A program made the position numbers and the translations under genes. From Candidatus Saccharimonadales bacterium (GTDB lineage: Bacteria; Patescibacteriota; Saccharimonadia; Saccharimonadales; UBA4665), in the NCBI GenBank assembly GCA_036388415.1, contig DASVRW010000002.1, positions 479,396 to 543,395 of the forward strand: 64,000 bases of DNA, given 5' to 3'. The notes beneath the pieces are model-generated. The model did not search any database, was not told the DNA's origin, and saw only the letters and a program-made list of their open reading frames with translations. Every line of letters starts with the position of its first letter. The stretch's first letter is position 1. Positions 28,077 through 38,040 of this stretch are shown piece after piece.

Positions 28077-28247
28077 TTAGCAATCAATCCGGAGTCGGCG
28101 ACATGTTCCAGTCAATTCAGTCATACAGTATTTGCGCCGTTCGCGTCTCTTCTGACGTCGTACACCTCGCACGCGCCGCGCATGTCCTCCGTATGGATAA
28201 TCGAATTGCTCGACTCCCGTTATTGCATTCGATATCGTAACAAACAT
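28077..28247 (-). CDS. small basic Cys-containing protein, 56 aa
   Basis: A short ORF in what otherwise looks like an empty 370-bp spacer. The ATG at 28247 is preceded by GGAGG (28253-28257 on the opposite strand) with 5 nt spacing. The product begins MFVTISNAITGVEQFDYPYG, then has a strongly basic middle (RRVRGVRRQKRRERRKY, about 24-40) and three Cys near the end (C41, C49, C56). The basic middle suggests nucleic-acid or ribosome binding, but nothing is recognised. It is divergent from the ABC transporter and upstream of the 655-aa gene. Confidence 0.55.
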   Translation of the reverse strand: MFVTISNAITGVEQFDYPYGGHARRVRGVRRQKRRERRKYCMTELTGTCRRLRIDC

Positions 28248-28347
28248 TCCGTCCTCCGCTATACCTCTTCGACATTTACAAAGTAACTGCTAGTCTGTAC
28301 TGCCGCACGGCGTCAACTAGCCAACATAAGGCCCCATTTTAAGCACC

Positions 28348-30153
28348 ATGAGCACCAAAACAATTCCTAAAATTCCAGACTCTGAAAACACGACCCGCCA
28401 GGCAATCCGGCTCTTTTTGAGCCATGCCTTACGCTACAAGCGTTTTCTAATACCTTTGCTGATATCTATCCCTCTTACTATACTGATCATGGAATTTTTG
28501 CAACCATATATACTATCGCTGGTTTTCCAAAAGATCAGCCAAAAACAGTACGATACCAATAATCTATGGCAGAGCTTTTATCCGTATATCGGTGCCTACG
28601 CCCTGGCGACTATCCTCAGCAGCATAGCTGGCTGGCGGCTTAATGTCTGGCTGATCTGGCAGCTCGAGCTCCGGGTTGTCCGCGACCTGTCACAGCGCAG
28701 CTTTGATCATTTAGTTGATCTGAGCGCCGATTTTCACAGCAACCGCTTTGCTGGTTCTTTGGTGTCGCAGTCTCAGAAGCTGACCGGGTCGTACATCAGG
28801 TTTATTGATTCGACGGTGTTTAATCTCATTCCTCTGATTGTTTCTATGATTGCTACGGTGGTCATCCTGGCGCCGCGGGTACCGCTCTATGCGCTCAGCC
28901 TGCTCGGGTTTTCAATTATATATGTGATCGGTACAATTTACTTTTCAAAATCTGTCCGCCGCGCTAATATCAACGAATCTGAAGCCCAAAGCCGCCAAAC
29001 TGGGTATTTGTCTGACAGCATATCTAATCTGATGGTTGTCAAAAGTTTTGCCGCATCGGGCTACGAAAAGCAACGGTTTTGGGACGTCACTGGCGAGACG
29101 CAGGCAGCCGGCTTCCGCAGTATGCGGGCCACGACAGTGCGCGAAACGTACTCGAGCATCATCACCTCAAGCATTGGTATATCAGCGCTTGTCATTGCCG
29201 TCGTTGGAGCTGGCGCCTTCCAATCGGATATTGCAACGCTCTTTTTGATCGTGAATTACACTGCGTCTGTCGGCCAACGCCTGTGGGACTTCCAAAACGT
29301 GCTACGGCAATACAACCGAGCCTTTGGTGATGCCAGTGACATGGTGAAGATTCTGCAGATTGAGCCGACTATCAAGGATCCGGTTAATCCGGAACCAGCC
29401 CGAATCATCCGCGGTGATCTAAAATTTCAAGATGTTACATTTACACACGGTGAAAACAAAGACCCGCTGTTTGATAAGCTCAACCTGCACGTCAAAGCCG
29501 GTGAAAAAATCGGACTTGTCGGCCCAAGTGGCGGCGGCAAAACATCACTCACCCGGCTTCTGCTAAGATTCAGCGATATTGATAGCGGCGCAATTATCAT
29601 AGACGGCCACGATATTCGTAACATTACGCAATCGGATCTACACCGGCATATTGCCTATGTTCCACAGGAGCCGCTGCTATTCCACCGCAGCCTGTCGGAA
29701 AACATCGGCTATGGACAGCCGGATGCCTCGCAGCGTGAGATTGAAGCAATTGCTAAGGCAGCAAACGCCCATGAGTTTATACATCGGCTTGATAAGGGCT
29801 ATGCCACACTGGTCGGCGAGCGCGGTGTCAAACTGTCCGGTGGTCAGCGGCAGCGCGTGGCCATCGCCAGGGCAATGCTCAAGAATGCCCCGATACTTGT
29901 TCTCGACGAAGCCACCAGCGCACTGGACAGCGAAAGTGAAGTCTTGATCCAGGATGCGCTATGGAAACTCATGGAAGGCCGCACGGCAATCGTCATCGCT
30001 CATCGTCTGAGCACAATCCAGCACATGGACCGCATCGTGGTACTCGACCGCGGCACAATCGTCGAACAAGGCAGCCACCGGGAACTCATTCGTGCTGGCG
30101 GCACCTATGCCAAACTCTGGAGCCACCAAACCGGCGGCTTTATTGAAGACTAG
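28348..30153 (+). CDS. ABC exporter, fused permease-ATPase, 601 aa
   Basis: A half-transporter of the MsbA/MdlB exporter type that works as a dimer. A six-helix type I transmembrane domain (about 30-320) is followed by the nucleotide-binding domain: Walker A GPSGGGKTS (about 391-399), Q-loop YVPQEPLLF, signature LSGGQRQR (about 497), Walker B ILVLDEATSALD (about 515) and H-loop IVIAHRLS. It is complete. There is no partner gene, so a homodimer is likely; the exported substrate (lipid, peptide or drug) cannot be told. No ribosome-binding site is seen. Confidence 0.93.
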   Translation: MSTKTIPKIPDSENTTRQAIRLFLSHALRYKRFLIPLLISIPLTILIMEFLQPYILSLVFQKISQKQYDTNNLWQSFYPYIGAYALATILSSIAGWRLNVWLIWQLELRVVRDLSQRSFDHLVDLSADFHSNRFAGSLVSQSQKLTGSYIRFIDSTVFNLIPLIVSMIATVVILAPRVPLYALSLLGFSIIYVIGTIYFSKSVRRANINESEAQSRQTGYLSDSISNLMVVKSFAASGYEKQRFWDVTGETQAAGFRSMRATTVRETYSSIITSSIGISALVIAVVGAGAFQSDIATLFLIVNYTASVGQRLWDFQNVLRQYNRAFGDASDMVKILQIEPTIKDPVNPEPARIIRGDLKFQDVTFTHGENKDPLFDKLNLHVKAGEKIGLVGPSGGGKTSLTRLLLRFSDIDSGAIIIDGHDIRNITQSDLHRHIAYVPQEPLLFHRSLSENIGYGQPDASQREIEAIAKAANAHEFIHRLDKGYATLVGERGVKLSGGQRQRVAIARAMLKNAPILVLDEATSALDSESEVLIQDALWKLMEGRTAIVIAHRLSTIQHMDRIVVLDRGTIVEQGSHRELIRAGGTYAKLWSHQTGGFIED

Positions 30154-30215
30154 CTAGCGGTTGTTAAACTGCCGGCGGGCATTAGCTTGCCGCGGGCAGG
30201 TCATGGGCTATATAT

Positions 30216-30244
30216 AAAAGACGGCTGAGTAAGCCGTCTTTTTA
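30216..30244. terminator. intrinsic terminator between ABC exporter and L25
   Basis: AAAGACGGCT-GAGTA-AGCCGTCTTT with flanking A/T runs on both sides; serves both convergent genes. Confidence 0.8.
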
Positions 30245-30282
30245 TTGAACTTAGGTATTGTCCGCAATCGACAACGCGGTGC

Positions 30283-31044
30283 CTAGTGCTTTTCCGGGTT
30301 GTGTCCCTGAGTCTTGTCTTCAAATTCTTTTTTACCGCCTGGACGAATTTCGTCAGCACCGGATGTCTGATCATCGGTTTCGGCTGAACCATGCTCAGAG
30401 TCAACTGCGGCAGCTTCGTCGCCGGTTGCTTCTTCGGCGTCACCACCAGCAGCATCATTAGCCGCTGCAACAACTGTCGGGTCGTTAACGGTCACAATAA
30501 CTTGCGCTGGATCAGTCATAATCTCGACGCCGGCTGGCGCAACCAGATCACCAACTGTAACGTGGTCACCGACTTCGACCAGCTTTTCAGCATCGTATTC
30601 CAGAACATCAGGCAGTTTGGATGATATCGCCTGGACAGTTACAACCGTCAAGTGCGGTAGTACCAGCAAGCCGCTGCGTTCTGCCGGTGATGATTCGTTG
30701 CCTTCTGCGAAGACAGCGAGCAGTGGAACTTCTGTTTCTACCTTTTCAGTTGCCGATACGGCGTTGAAGACAACATGTGTCAAAGCCTGTTTGCGCGGCT
30801 CGAATTCGATGGTTTTGATCATAGCAGTGTAATTCTTGCCGGCTGCACTGAGTTGGATTGGGTGGTGCTTGCCGGCTTGTTTGTAGGCCTTAGTTATAAC
30901 ACGGACATCGCCCTGAACTAGTACAGAATCTTTGCCGTGGTCATGGACGACTGCAGGAACGATGCCAGCTTTGCGCAGGTGCTTGACGGCTTTGCCTTCG
31001 ACAGTACGCGCTTCGAGGGTTAATGCAATTTTATCTTGTGACAT
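30283..31044 (-). CDS. rplY: 50S ribosomal protein L25 (CTC family), 253 aa
   Basis: Binds 5S rRNA in the large subunit. An N-terminal L25 domain (about 1-95, LTLEARTVEGKAVKHLRKAGIVPAV and FEPRKQALTHVVF) is followed by the C-terminal TL5/CTC beta domain (about 100-185), and then a 65-residue acidic Gly/Ala/Glu tail that is probably disordered. The ATG has AAGGA 6 nt upstream. The CTC form is typical of many bacteria outside the gamma-proteobacteria; the acidic tail is common in the group. Confidence 0.95.
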   Translation of the reverse strand: MSQDKIALTLEARTVEGKAVKHLRKAGIVPAVVHDHGKDSVLVQGDVRVITKAYKQAGKHHPIQLSAAGKNYTAMIKTIEFEPRKQALTHVVFNAVSATEKVETEVPLLAVFAEGNESSPAERSGLLVLPHLTVVTVQAISSKLPDVLEYDAEKLVEVGDHVTVGDLVAPAGVEIMTDPAQVIVTVNDPTVVAAANDAAGGDAEEATGDEAAAVDSEHGSAETDDQTSGADEIRPGGKKEFEDKTQGHNPEKH

Positions 31045-31215
31045 GTCAGTTCCTTTTCAAACTACTCTCAGTCGTTGCAGAGTACGGTTATTTATACGTG
31101 TAATCATTCTATTTTAACAGATTCGGGCTACATTTCCACCCCTATTCCTGTATCTGTTCGTCAAGCTGCTTATGCAGTTGGACTTATTGTCGTCAGTACG
31201 GTACCCTGATTACAT

Positions 31216-31890
31216 ATGTTTGGCGAAGGCTTAACCGAATTCATTATTACCAGCGGATTGCTGGTCATTGCCGCAACCGTGTTTATCGAGTGCGCCTTTA
31301 TATTTGGTTTCTTCCTACCTGGCGATAGTCTTCTGTTTCTAGCTGGTTTCATTGCCGGTGAGGGCGAGAACAATATTTTCCTGACGATGCTGGCAATCTT
31401 CATCGCAGCAGTCGTTGGTAATGTCGTTGGATATCGTATCGGCGAACGCACTGGCCCCAAACTGTTCCGCAAAGAAGAGGGTATATTTTTTCAGAAGAAA
31501 TATATTTTGCAGGCACAGCAGTTCTACGCGAAGCACGGTGGCAAGACACTTATCCTAGCACGCTTTGTCCCTGTTATGCGCACCTTCGCACCACTGGTGG
31601 CTGGCATCGGTAACATGCCCTTCGGCCGCTTTTTCTTGTACAGCACGGTTGGCGCAGCATTATGGGCAGTATCCATACCGCTAGTCGGGTTTTATGCCTA
31701 CCGAATCCTTGGGGAAGCCATAGATATTGAAAAATATGTTATCCCAGTTGTCTTTGCCATCATGCTACTTTCTATCGGTGGCAGTCTACTTCACGCTGTC
31801 CGCGAAGGCGTAAAGAATAAAAAACGTAAAAAAGTCGACGCCAGCGAGCTCGAAGCCAGCCAGGCAGCGGCCGATGAGCAAATCGACTAG
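31216..31890 (+). CDS. DedA family membrane protein, 224 aa
   Basis: A polytopic membrane protein of the DedA/VTT family, linked to lipid (undecaprenyl or phospholipid) flipping. It shows the family hallmarks: re-entrant FFLPGDSLLFLAGFIAG (about 34-50), GYRIGERTGPKLF, then the FVPVMRTFAPLVAGIGNMP segment with its conserved Arg and Pro, and a final transmembrane helix near 170-190 followed by a Lys-rich tail. In an epibiont with few lipid genes it may recycle the lipid carrier for wall synthesis. Confidence 0.92.
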   Translation: MFGEGLTEFIITSGLLVIAATVFIECAFIFGFFLPGDSLLFLAGFIAGEGENNIFLTMLAIFIAAVVGNVVGYRIGERTGPKLFRKEEGIFFQKKYILQAQQFYAKHGGKTLILARFVPVMRTFAPLVAGIGNMPFGRFFLYSTVGAALWAVSIPLVGFYAYRILGEAIDIEKYVIPVVFAIMLLSIGGSLLHAVREGVKNKKRKKVDASELEASQAAADEQID

Positions 31891-32194
31891 CAATCTGACT
31901 ACCCACTCCACACAAAGTTTATAGTTTGTATTTTATAACAATAAACTATACATTACTTTATAACATCTTACGTGCGACTCCATGAAACCTGATTTTAGTT
32001 CATTATCAAGTGGTATATACACACCTACAGGCGCCAGCTTATTCGTGATAGCGTCATGCAGTACGCCCACGCATACCGAAGATTACAGTACCGCGGTGAC
32101 TGCACCATTTAAACTTATATAAAGTAAAGTTGCGGATACTGTTATTTGATGCTATAAATATTACACAAACATAATTACGAGTTAGGAATATGTC

Positions 32195-32740
32195 GTGAAA
32201 AAACGTTTTGAACGAACCGGTGCAATTGTTGCCTTGACAAGTCCTTTACTTGGCATAAGCGCCTGTAGTGCGTTAACATCTGAATCACCAGATCCGCAAG
32301 TAACTGCTACAGCAACAATAACACCACCTGAGACGTCTAAGTCTGATCTTCCACGAACCACAGAATCGGGGCAAGCCCTTCACGACACTAGACACGTGGA
32401 TTACGGAATTGAAACACAATGGACTTTGAGTGCGAAACACATCGGTAAAATCGTACATACTCATGGCTCATTTAATCCAGGAAAAGTTACAACTTATGAG
32501 GACATTGCCTGTATCGAAGAGGGCGGCATAGCCGCTACTGTAAAAACAAATAAGGACACTGAACCTTTGTCATTCGAGTTTGGAAATAAAAATGATACTC
32601 ATTCTTATTATTCTCAAGTTTCTGATTTTTGTGAAAATGGAGTTTTACAGCCGTTAAACATCGACACGCTCACAGATTTTCGGCAGGTTTTAGATCAAGC
32701 CGAGTCATATGCTCATAGCGATGAAGCCGTAAACCAATAG
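32195..32740 (+). CDS. putative lipoprotein, 181 aa
   Basis: The start is GTG at 32195 with AGGA 8 nt upstream. A basic N-terminus, hydrophobic stretch and lipobox ISAC place the lipidated Cys at about residue 24. The mature part begins with a Ser/Thr/Pro-rich linker and then a small domain with two Cys (DIACIEEGG, SDFCENG) likely bridged. No family is recognised. The preceding 304-bp spacer (31891-32194) is AT-rich and holds an imperfect inverted repeat around TATAGTTTGT but no gene I accept. Confidence 0.65.
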   Translation: MKKRFERTGAIVALTSPLLGISACSALTSESPDPQVTATATITPPETSKSDLPRTTESGQALHDTRHVDYGIETQWTLSAKHIGKIVHTHGSFNPGKVTTYEDIACIEEGGIAATVKTNKDTEPLSFEFGNKNDTHSYYSQVSDFCENGVLQPLNIDTLTDFRQVLDQAESYAHSDEAVNQ

Positions 32741-32747
32741 AAACTGG

Positions 32748-35564
32748 CTATTTCTTCAGCATGCGCTTCAGGAACTGGCCGGTGTGACTATCGGTTACTT
32801 TAGCAACCTGCTCCGGCGTGCCTTCAGCCATGACACGGCCGCCTCCCGAGCCGCCTTCCGGTCCCATATCTATCAGCCAGTCGGCGTTCTTAATGACGTC
32901 AAGGTTATGTTCGATAATAACCATGCTGTTACCGCTATCGACAAGGGCGTGCAGCATATGCAGCAGTTTGTCGACATCGGCCATATGCAGCCCTGTGGTT
33001 GGTTCATCAAGAATGTAGAGCGTCTTTCCGGTCGGGCGCCGGGATAGTTCTGTCGACAGTTTGATACGCTGTGCCTCACCTCCGGACAAAGTTGTCGCCG
33101 ACTGACCAAGCCCGATATATCCAAGCCCGACGTCAACCAGCGTCTGAAGCTTACGGGAAATCGACGGGATGTTTTCGAAGAATTGTAACGCCTGCTCGCA
33201 GGTCATCTCCAGGATGTCGCTAATTGTTTTACCCTTGAAATGGATCTCAAGCGCTTCGCGGTTATAGCGTTTGCCATGACAGACTTCGCAAGGCACATAG
33301 ACATCGGGTAGAAAATGCATTTCAATTTTGATGATACCGTCGCCCGAACAGTGTTCGCAGCGACCACCTTTGACATTAAAGCTAAACCGGCCGGCGGCAT
33401 AGCCGCGCAGTTTTGCTTCGGGCGTTTGCGCAAACAGCTCACGAATCGGTGTAAAGAGGCCGGTGTATGTTGCCGGGTTGGAACGTGGCGTCCGTCCGAT
33501 CGGCGACTGATCGATGATGATCGCCTTGTCGAGCAGCTTGATACCTTCAATATCATCATGACGACCAGGCACTGTGTTGGCGCGGTGCAGCCGAGCCAAC
33601 AGTTCTTTGGCGAGGATATCATTAATCAGGCTTGATTTACCAGAACCGGACACGCCACTGACAACCACCATCTTGCCGAGTGGTATCGTCACGTCGACAT
33701 TCTGCAAGTTGTTTTCCCGGGCATTTTTGATCACCAGCCGCAGGCCATTGCCTGCCCGGCGCTTCTTCGGCGTGGCTATTTCCTTTTTGCCTGACAGATA
33801 CTGCCCAGTAATGCTCTTGGCGTTTTTCATAACTTCGGCCGGCGTACCAGCCGCAACAACATGGCCACCATGAATACCGGCACCAGGCCCAATATCAAGT
33901 AAGTAATCTGCCGTACGGATTGTATCTTCATCGTGCTCCACGACGATCACCGTATTGCCAAGATCGCGCAGATGATGCAGCGTCTTGATCAGGCGGTCAT
34001 TATCACGCTGGTGCAGTCCAATACTCGGTTCATCAAGCACATAGAGTACGCCCTGTAGTCCGGAGCCAATCTGCGTTGCCAGGCGGATGCGCTGCGCCTC
34101 ACCGCCGGATAACGTCGTCGCACTACGAAGCAACGTAAGGTAGTTTAGGCCAACATCCTTTAAGAATTTCAATCGGGCGTGTATTTCTTTGAGAATTTGT
34201 TCTGCAATATGGCGCTCAGCGTCACTCAGGCTAACTTCATCAAACCAGCCCAGGGCATCATCGATTGACAGTGTACAAATATCCATAATCGAGCGGCCAT
34301 GAATTGTAACAGCCAATACTTCAGGACGCAGACGCATGCCCTTGCATTTGTAACATGGGCGTTCTTGCATGAAACGCTCAATGTCACGACGAATAAAGTC
34401 GCTGTCTGTTTCCTTGTGCCGGCGTTCGAGATTTGGCACAACGCCTTCGTACGTCGTATTGAATGACCGGCCAGCGCCCAAGCGGACTTTGTAGGTTTCA
34501 GTGCCAGTACCATACAGAATTTTTTCGAGATTTTCCTTGCTGAGTTCGCCTGTTGGCACGTGCAGACTAAAGCCGTAGCGTTCAGCAACTGCCTGCAGCT
34601 TTTTCATATACCAGTTATCGACGTTGATGCGGTTGTAGGGCCGGATGGCGCCTTCGGCAATCGTCAGTTTGCCATTCGGCAAGACGAGTTCCGGATCAAC
34701 TTCCATGCGCGAGCCAAGCCCAGTGCAGACCGGGCAAGCACCGTGCGGTGAGTTAAAACTGAACGTCCGCGGTTCGAGCTCTGGTATGTGTACATCCGGG
34801 TGGTCGACACAGGCATACATCAGACTATAGCTAAATTCTTCCTGAGTGTCAGCATTGACGACGCCCAGACGGCCCTCGGCTACGTCGAGCGCCTGCTCGA
34901 CTGATTGCGTCAAACGAGTTCGGCTATCGGTGTTGTTGACGAGACGGTCAACTACAACGTCAATGGTGTGCTTGCGGGCTTTGTCGAGTTCCGGAAATTC
35001 ATCAAGTGCGTACACCACGCCGTCCACGCGGACGCGGGCAAAGCCAGCCCGTGTATACTGCTCCGGAACGTGCTCGAAGGCGCCCTTTTTGTCGACAATG
35101 ATGGGAGCCAAGATCATCAGGCGGGCATCAGCCGGCAGCGCACTGACTTGGTCAACAATGGCATTGGTTGTCTGACGGGCGACCGGCTTGCCACAGACCG
35201 GGCAATGCGGTACGCCGACACGGGCATACAACAGACGTAAATAATCATAAATTTCTGTGACCGTCGCGACGGTAGAGCGCGGGTTACGGCTGGTCGACTT
35301 CTGGTCGATCGATATCGCCGGACTGAGCCCATCTATCTGATCAACATCGGGCTTCTCCATCAATCCCAAAAATTGGCGGGCATATGAGCTGAGCGACTCG
35401 ACGTAGCGGCGTTGCCCTTCAGCGTAAATGGTATCAAAAGCCAGGCTCGATTTACCAGAACCTGACAACCCCGTAATCACGACCAGCTTCTCCCGAGGAA
35501 TCGTTACACTGATATCCTTGAGATTATGCTCCCGTGCCCCGCTAACAACAATATTGTTACTCAT
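32748..35564 (-). CDS. uvrA: excinuclease ABC subunit A, 938 aa
   Basis: The damage-recognition ATPase of nucleotide excision repair. Two ABC modules are present: Walker [10 protein letters not shown] (about 33-41) with [12 protein letters not shown] and the second [14 protein letters not shown] (about 633) with [12 protein letters not shown]; zinc modules [17 protein letters not shown] and CEHCSGDG...[10 protein letters not shown]. The length is typical. It is convergent with the lipoprotein gene (8 bp apart). With uvrC it covers two-thirds of UvrABC; uvrB must lie elsewhere. Confidence 0.97.
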   Translation of the reverse strand: MSNNIVVSGAREHNLKDISVTIPREKLVVITGLSGSGKSSLAFDTIYAEGQRRYVESLSSYARQFLGLMEKPDVDQIDGLSPAISIDQKSTSRNPRSTVATVTEIYDYLRLLYARVGVPHCPVCGKPVARQTTNAIVDQVSALPADARLMILAPIIVDKKGAFEHVPEQYTRAGFARVRVDGVVYALDEFPELDKARKHTIDVVVDRLVNNTDSRTRLTQSVEQALDVAEGRLGVVNADTQEEFSYSLMYACVDHPDVHIPELEPRTFSFNSPHGACPVCTGLGSRMEVDPELVLPNGKLTIAEGAIRPYNRINVDNWYMKKLQAVAERYGFSLHVPTGELSKENLEKILYGTGTETYKVRLGAGRSFNTTYEGVVPNLERRHKETDSDFIRRDIERFMQERPCYKCKGMRLRPEVLAVTIHGRSIMDICTLSIDDALGWFDEVSLSDAERHIAEQILKEIHARLKFLKDVGLNYLTLLRSATTLSGGEAQRIRLATQIGSGLQGVLYVLDEPSIGLHQRDNDRLIKTLHHLRDLGNTVIVVEHDEDTIRTADYLLDIGPGAGIHGGHVVAAGTPAEVMKNAKSITGQYLSGKKEIATPKKRRAGNGLRLVIKNARENNLQNVDVTIPLGKMVVVSGVSGSGKSSLINDILAKELLARLHRANTVPGRHDDIEGIKLLDKAIIIDQSPIGRTPRSNPATYTGLFTPIRELFAQTPEAKLRGYAAGRFSFNVKGGRCEHCSGDGIIKIEMHFLPDVYVPCEVCHGKRYNREALEIHFKGKTISDILEMTCEQALQFFENIPSISRKLQTLVDVGLGYIGLGQSATTLSGGEAQRIKLSTELSRRPTGKTLYILDEPTTGLHMADVDKLLHMLHALVDSGNSMVIIEHNLDVIKNADWLIDMGPEGGSGGGRVMAEGTPEQVAKVTDSHTGQFLKRMLKK

Positions 35565-35637
35565 ATAGCCGTGCCATTATAGCCGAAAACAAGAAGATTT
35601 TCTAGTCTAATCAATAACCACGCTTGAGTAATATGCG

Positions 35638-36420
35638 TTATGGCTTTGATACGCTACGCACAATAGGACTGCCCATGGTAACCATAACGGGGGCAAGCCT
35701 ACAGAGCCCTTCGATAATACGAGTATATTGGACGTCTGTTACATCTCCCGGAAATCGAGCGAAAGGGGCGACGATCTGAGACAGATCTGACGGATATGCA
35801 ATCCGAGGGCTGTCGCGCTCAAGCCGGATCGTGACTGCTCGTGACTGCTCACTGAGCACGCGGTAAGGTACTTTCGACGGATCAGGGAACAGTCCCACAA
35901 CGTGATCACGGCCACGTTCTCCAACGACGCCAACAGTACATGAGACTCGCGTGTGAACCGGATCTACGCTATGAGTAAGGCTTATGTCTTCAAACTGTTG
36001 ACTCAGTCCAGCAAATTTTCTACTCGCTCGTCGTCGCTCCCCGGTTTCAGGATCCCGTATAGTATCATAGCGGGTAACCGTCTTTGCTCCGAGTTGAGAC
36101 ATTGTACGACCAATAGCAAATCTTGACGCAAGATGACCGGGCACTCCTCGCGAGACAACGACCATTGTCAAATCATTAGGCGCACATACTTCGAGTAACG
36201 GATCTGCGATTGGTGAAATGTCATGAATGGGCTCATGGAGTTCATCTTGCCATTCATCAGAAACATCAAATCCATATCGAGCGAGCGATGTTGCGTGTTG
36301 CGTGTCATCACCAAGAATTCGACGCCCGACTTCACGTGCTTGAGTCAAAAACCGCCTTCCATCCGATATCGGTCTGTCGACCTGAATATAGGCGTACTCT
36401 CGTGGATTTGGTGTTGTCAT
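35638..36420 (-). CDS. hypothetical protein, 260 aa
   Basis: No family is recognised. The ATG at 36420 is chosen over a GTG 21 bp upstream. The sequence is soluble, with several beta strands (PREYAYIQVDRP, DLTMVVVSRGVPGH, RVSCTVGVVGERG, AVTIRLERD). It neighbours a second uncharacterised soluble gene (36595-37494) in the same direction, with palindromic element copy C between them. The alternation of strands and lone His residues loosely recalls 2H-phosphoesterase folds, but the paired HxT motifs are not evident. Confidence 0.6.
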   Translation of the reverse strand: MTTPNPREYAYIQVDRPISDGRRFLTQAREVGRRILGDDTQHATSLARYGFDVSDEWQDELHEPIHDISPIADPLLEVCAPNDLTMVVVSRGVPGHLASRFAIGRTMSQLGAKTVTRYDTIRDPETGERRRASRKFAGLSQQFEDISLTHSVDPVHTRVSCTVGVVGERGRDHVVGLFPDPSKVPYRVLSEQSRAVTIRLERDSPRIAYPSDLSQIVAPFARFPGDVTDVQYTRIIEGLCRLAPVMVTMGSPIVRSVSKP

Positions 36421-36460
36421 GTAATTTGCAACATTATGCACGATATTGTAACACTAACTA

Positions 36461-36591
36461 ACTTGAATCTGAAAACCTCTACCCTATCGTGGCAACCTGC
36501 GGGGGCCCCAAAATTATTTTATCCCTCAAGATAAAAAATTTTAGGGGCGGACAGGTTGACGAAGCTAATGGGTAGGTTTTGAGATTCAGGT
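36461..36591 (+). repeat. interspersed palindromic element, copy C (131 bp)
   Basis: Three nested inverted repeats are all visible: termini TTGAATCTGAAAACC / GGTTTTGAGATTCAG (with two mismatches), CTACCC/GGGTAG, CAACCTG/CAGGTTG, and the core CCCCAAAATT...AATTTTAGGGG. TAACTA occurs immediately on both sides (36455-36460 and 36592-36597), a possible target-site duplication; the right TAACTA includes the stop codon of the 36595 gene. Confidence 0.85.
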
Positions 36592-36594
36592 TAA

Positions 36595-37494
36595 CTATTG
36601 GTGTTTGCTCAATATTGCTTTCGGTGCACCGAAATCCATGACCGGTGATAGTTGTACTTGATATTTCAAAGCACTTGGAAGTCCTTTATTACCAAAGTGT
36701 TCCTCAGGAGTAAAAATGGTAGCATGCGGTTCCCATCCATCTTTTTCTAACCTGGAGGTATCCACGCGTTCACTGACTCGAAGATGACGTACCATAGCAT
36801 CTCGCTCTTCGTATAGATCCGGGTTAGTCGACAAGTCCAAGGCATATCCTGGACCATACATGCCAACACCGCGAACTTTGTAGGTTGCAGCTACAAATGG
36901 AAGATCAGCGGATTTGACGGATACAGGCTGAGTCTGTAATTCAGTTATTGATTCGGTATCCGCATCGGGGCCGTATTGATCTCTCAATTGGTTTTGGTTT
37001 GGGACATATCTGATTTCTTGCCACGAGCGAGCTTGACTATGTGTATCATGTCTAGGCATGTCATGAGCAATCCGCATATCACGGAGCTGCTCAGCATTAG
37101 CGGTCATCTGAGCACTCCGCATCAGGTCATATAATCCGCTTGCGATTTTGCGCTGCAAATCAACCGTCTTTGCCCTAGATGCGTATAATTTAGGGTATTT
37201 GTCCTCAAGCATCATGTTCATAGCTTTCGCAGGTATAAACACAATTGCGATTGATCCAAGTGACCGGGCAGTGCCGCTCCCATAATTCCTTCTACCGACA
37301 TCATCCAGGTATTCGTGCCAGTCAGGCGCTATGCGAGACTCTGGTTCAGCCTGACGGACAATCCGGAGTTCTGGCCAGGGACCTCTAATTTCTGCAGGTG
37401 CAGTTCTGCTGCTTCTTGCCTTGTCAACAATAACGAACTCGTTACCTGGGCGACTTCCTTTGGCCACAATGGACTCCTCTGTCATAATGCTCAT
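36595..37494 (-). CDS. hypothetical protein, 299 aa
   Basis: No family is recognised. It is soluble, without signal or membrane segment. A GWEPHATIFTPEEHFG stretch near residue 257 contains one HxTx motif as found in 2H phosphoesterases, but I could not find the obligatory second copy, so an enzymatic call is not supported. Another ATG three codons downstream is possible. Its stop codon lies within the TAACTA that flanks element copy C. Confidence 0.6.
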   Translation of the reverse strand: MSIMTEESIVAKGSRPGNEFVIVDKARSSRTAPAEIRGPWPELRIVRQAEPESRIAPDWHEYLDDVGRRNYGSGTARSLGSIAIVFIPAKAMNMMLEDKYPKLYASRAKTVDLQRKIASGLYDLMRSAQMTANAEQLRDMRIAHDMPRHDTHSQARSWQEIRYVPNQNQLRDQYGPDADTESITELQTQPVSVKSADLPFVAATYKVRGVGMYGPGYALDLSTNPDLYEERDAMVRHLRVSERVDTSRLEKDGWEPHATIFTPEEHFGNKGLPSALKYQVQLSPVMDFGAPKAILSKHQ

Positions 37495-37620
37495 GCTAAT
37501 ATGAGCTAATAACTCTCAGCATACGACTATTGTTGTATCGTGTACACTGATCTATTGTAGTAAAATCGTCAACCGGCGCTCTTCGGTAACTAGTAACTTT
37601 ACTAGAGATGGCGTACACTA

Positions 37621-38040
37621 ATGGAAATGTCACAGGAAATATCTAAAAAGTTTAAACGCATTGGCACCGATATCGCCGGCTACGCCCTGGTACTCCTCGG
37701 TATCGCATCCGGCTGGCTGCCTGGCCCGGGCGGTATTCCGCTCGTGTTGGCTGGTCTTGGCCTACTATCAATCAATAATGAATGGGCGCGCCGGCTGCGT
37801 GACTACCTTATCAAACACGGTGGTAAATTTGTCGAAAAGCTATTTCCAAAAAATCCGCATGTTCAGGCACTGTACGATTTTATTACCGTAGCGTTGCTGG
37901 CGCTGGTGGCATGGCTGGCCTGGCGGCATGCGGCACTGTGGCAAATCAGCCTGGCAACGGCCCTGTTCTTTATCGCGCTGCTGATAGCCGGCATGAACCG
38001 CGACCGCATAACTCGTATAAAGCAGCGCGTTAAGGGCTAG
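37621..38040 (+). CDS. PGPGW-type transmembrane protein, 139 aa
   Basis: A small membrane protein with about four hydrophobic segments. The first half matches the PGPGW family: GIASGWLPGPGGIPLVLAGL (about 27-46), followed by LLSINNEWARRLRD. The function is unknown in the family. Its last 11 bp overlap the end of the convergent exonuclease I gene. Confidence 0.8.
   Translation: MEMSQEISKKFKRIGTDIAGYALVLLGIASGWLPGPGGIPLVLAGLGLLSINNEWARRLRDYLIKHGGKFVEKLFPKNPHVQALYDFITVALLALVAWLAWRHAALWQISLATALFFIALLIAGMNRDRITRIKQRVKG

Noticed and set aside
31982-32122. 46-codon ORF before the lipoprotein gene with an IASC motif
   Set aside because: No ribosome-binding site and no basic hydrophobic signal before the Cys, so the lipobox is likely chance.
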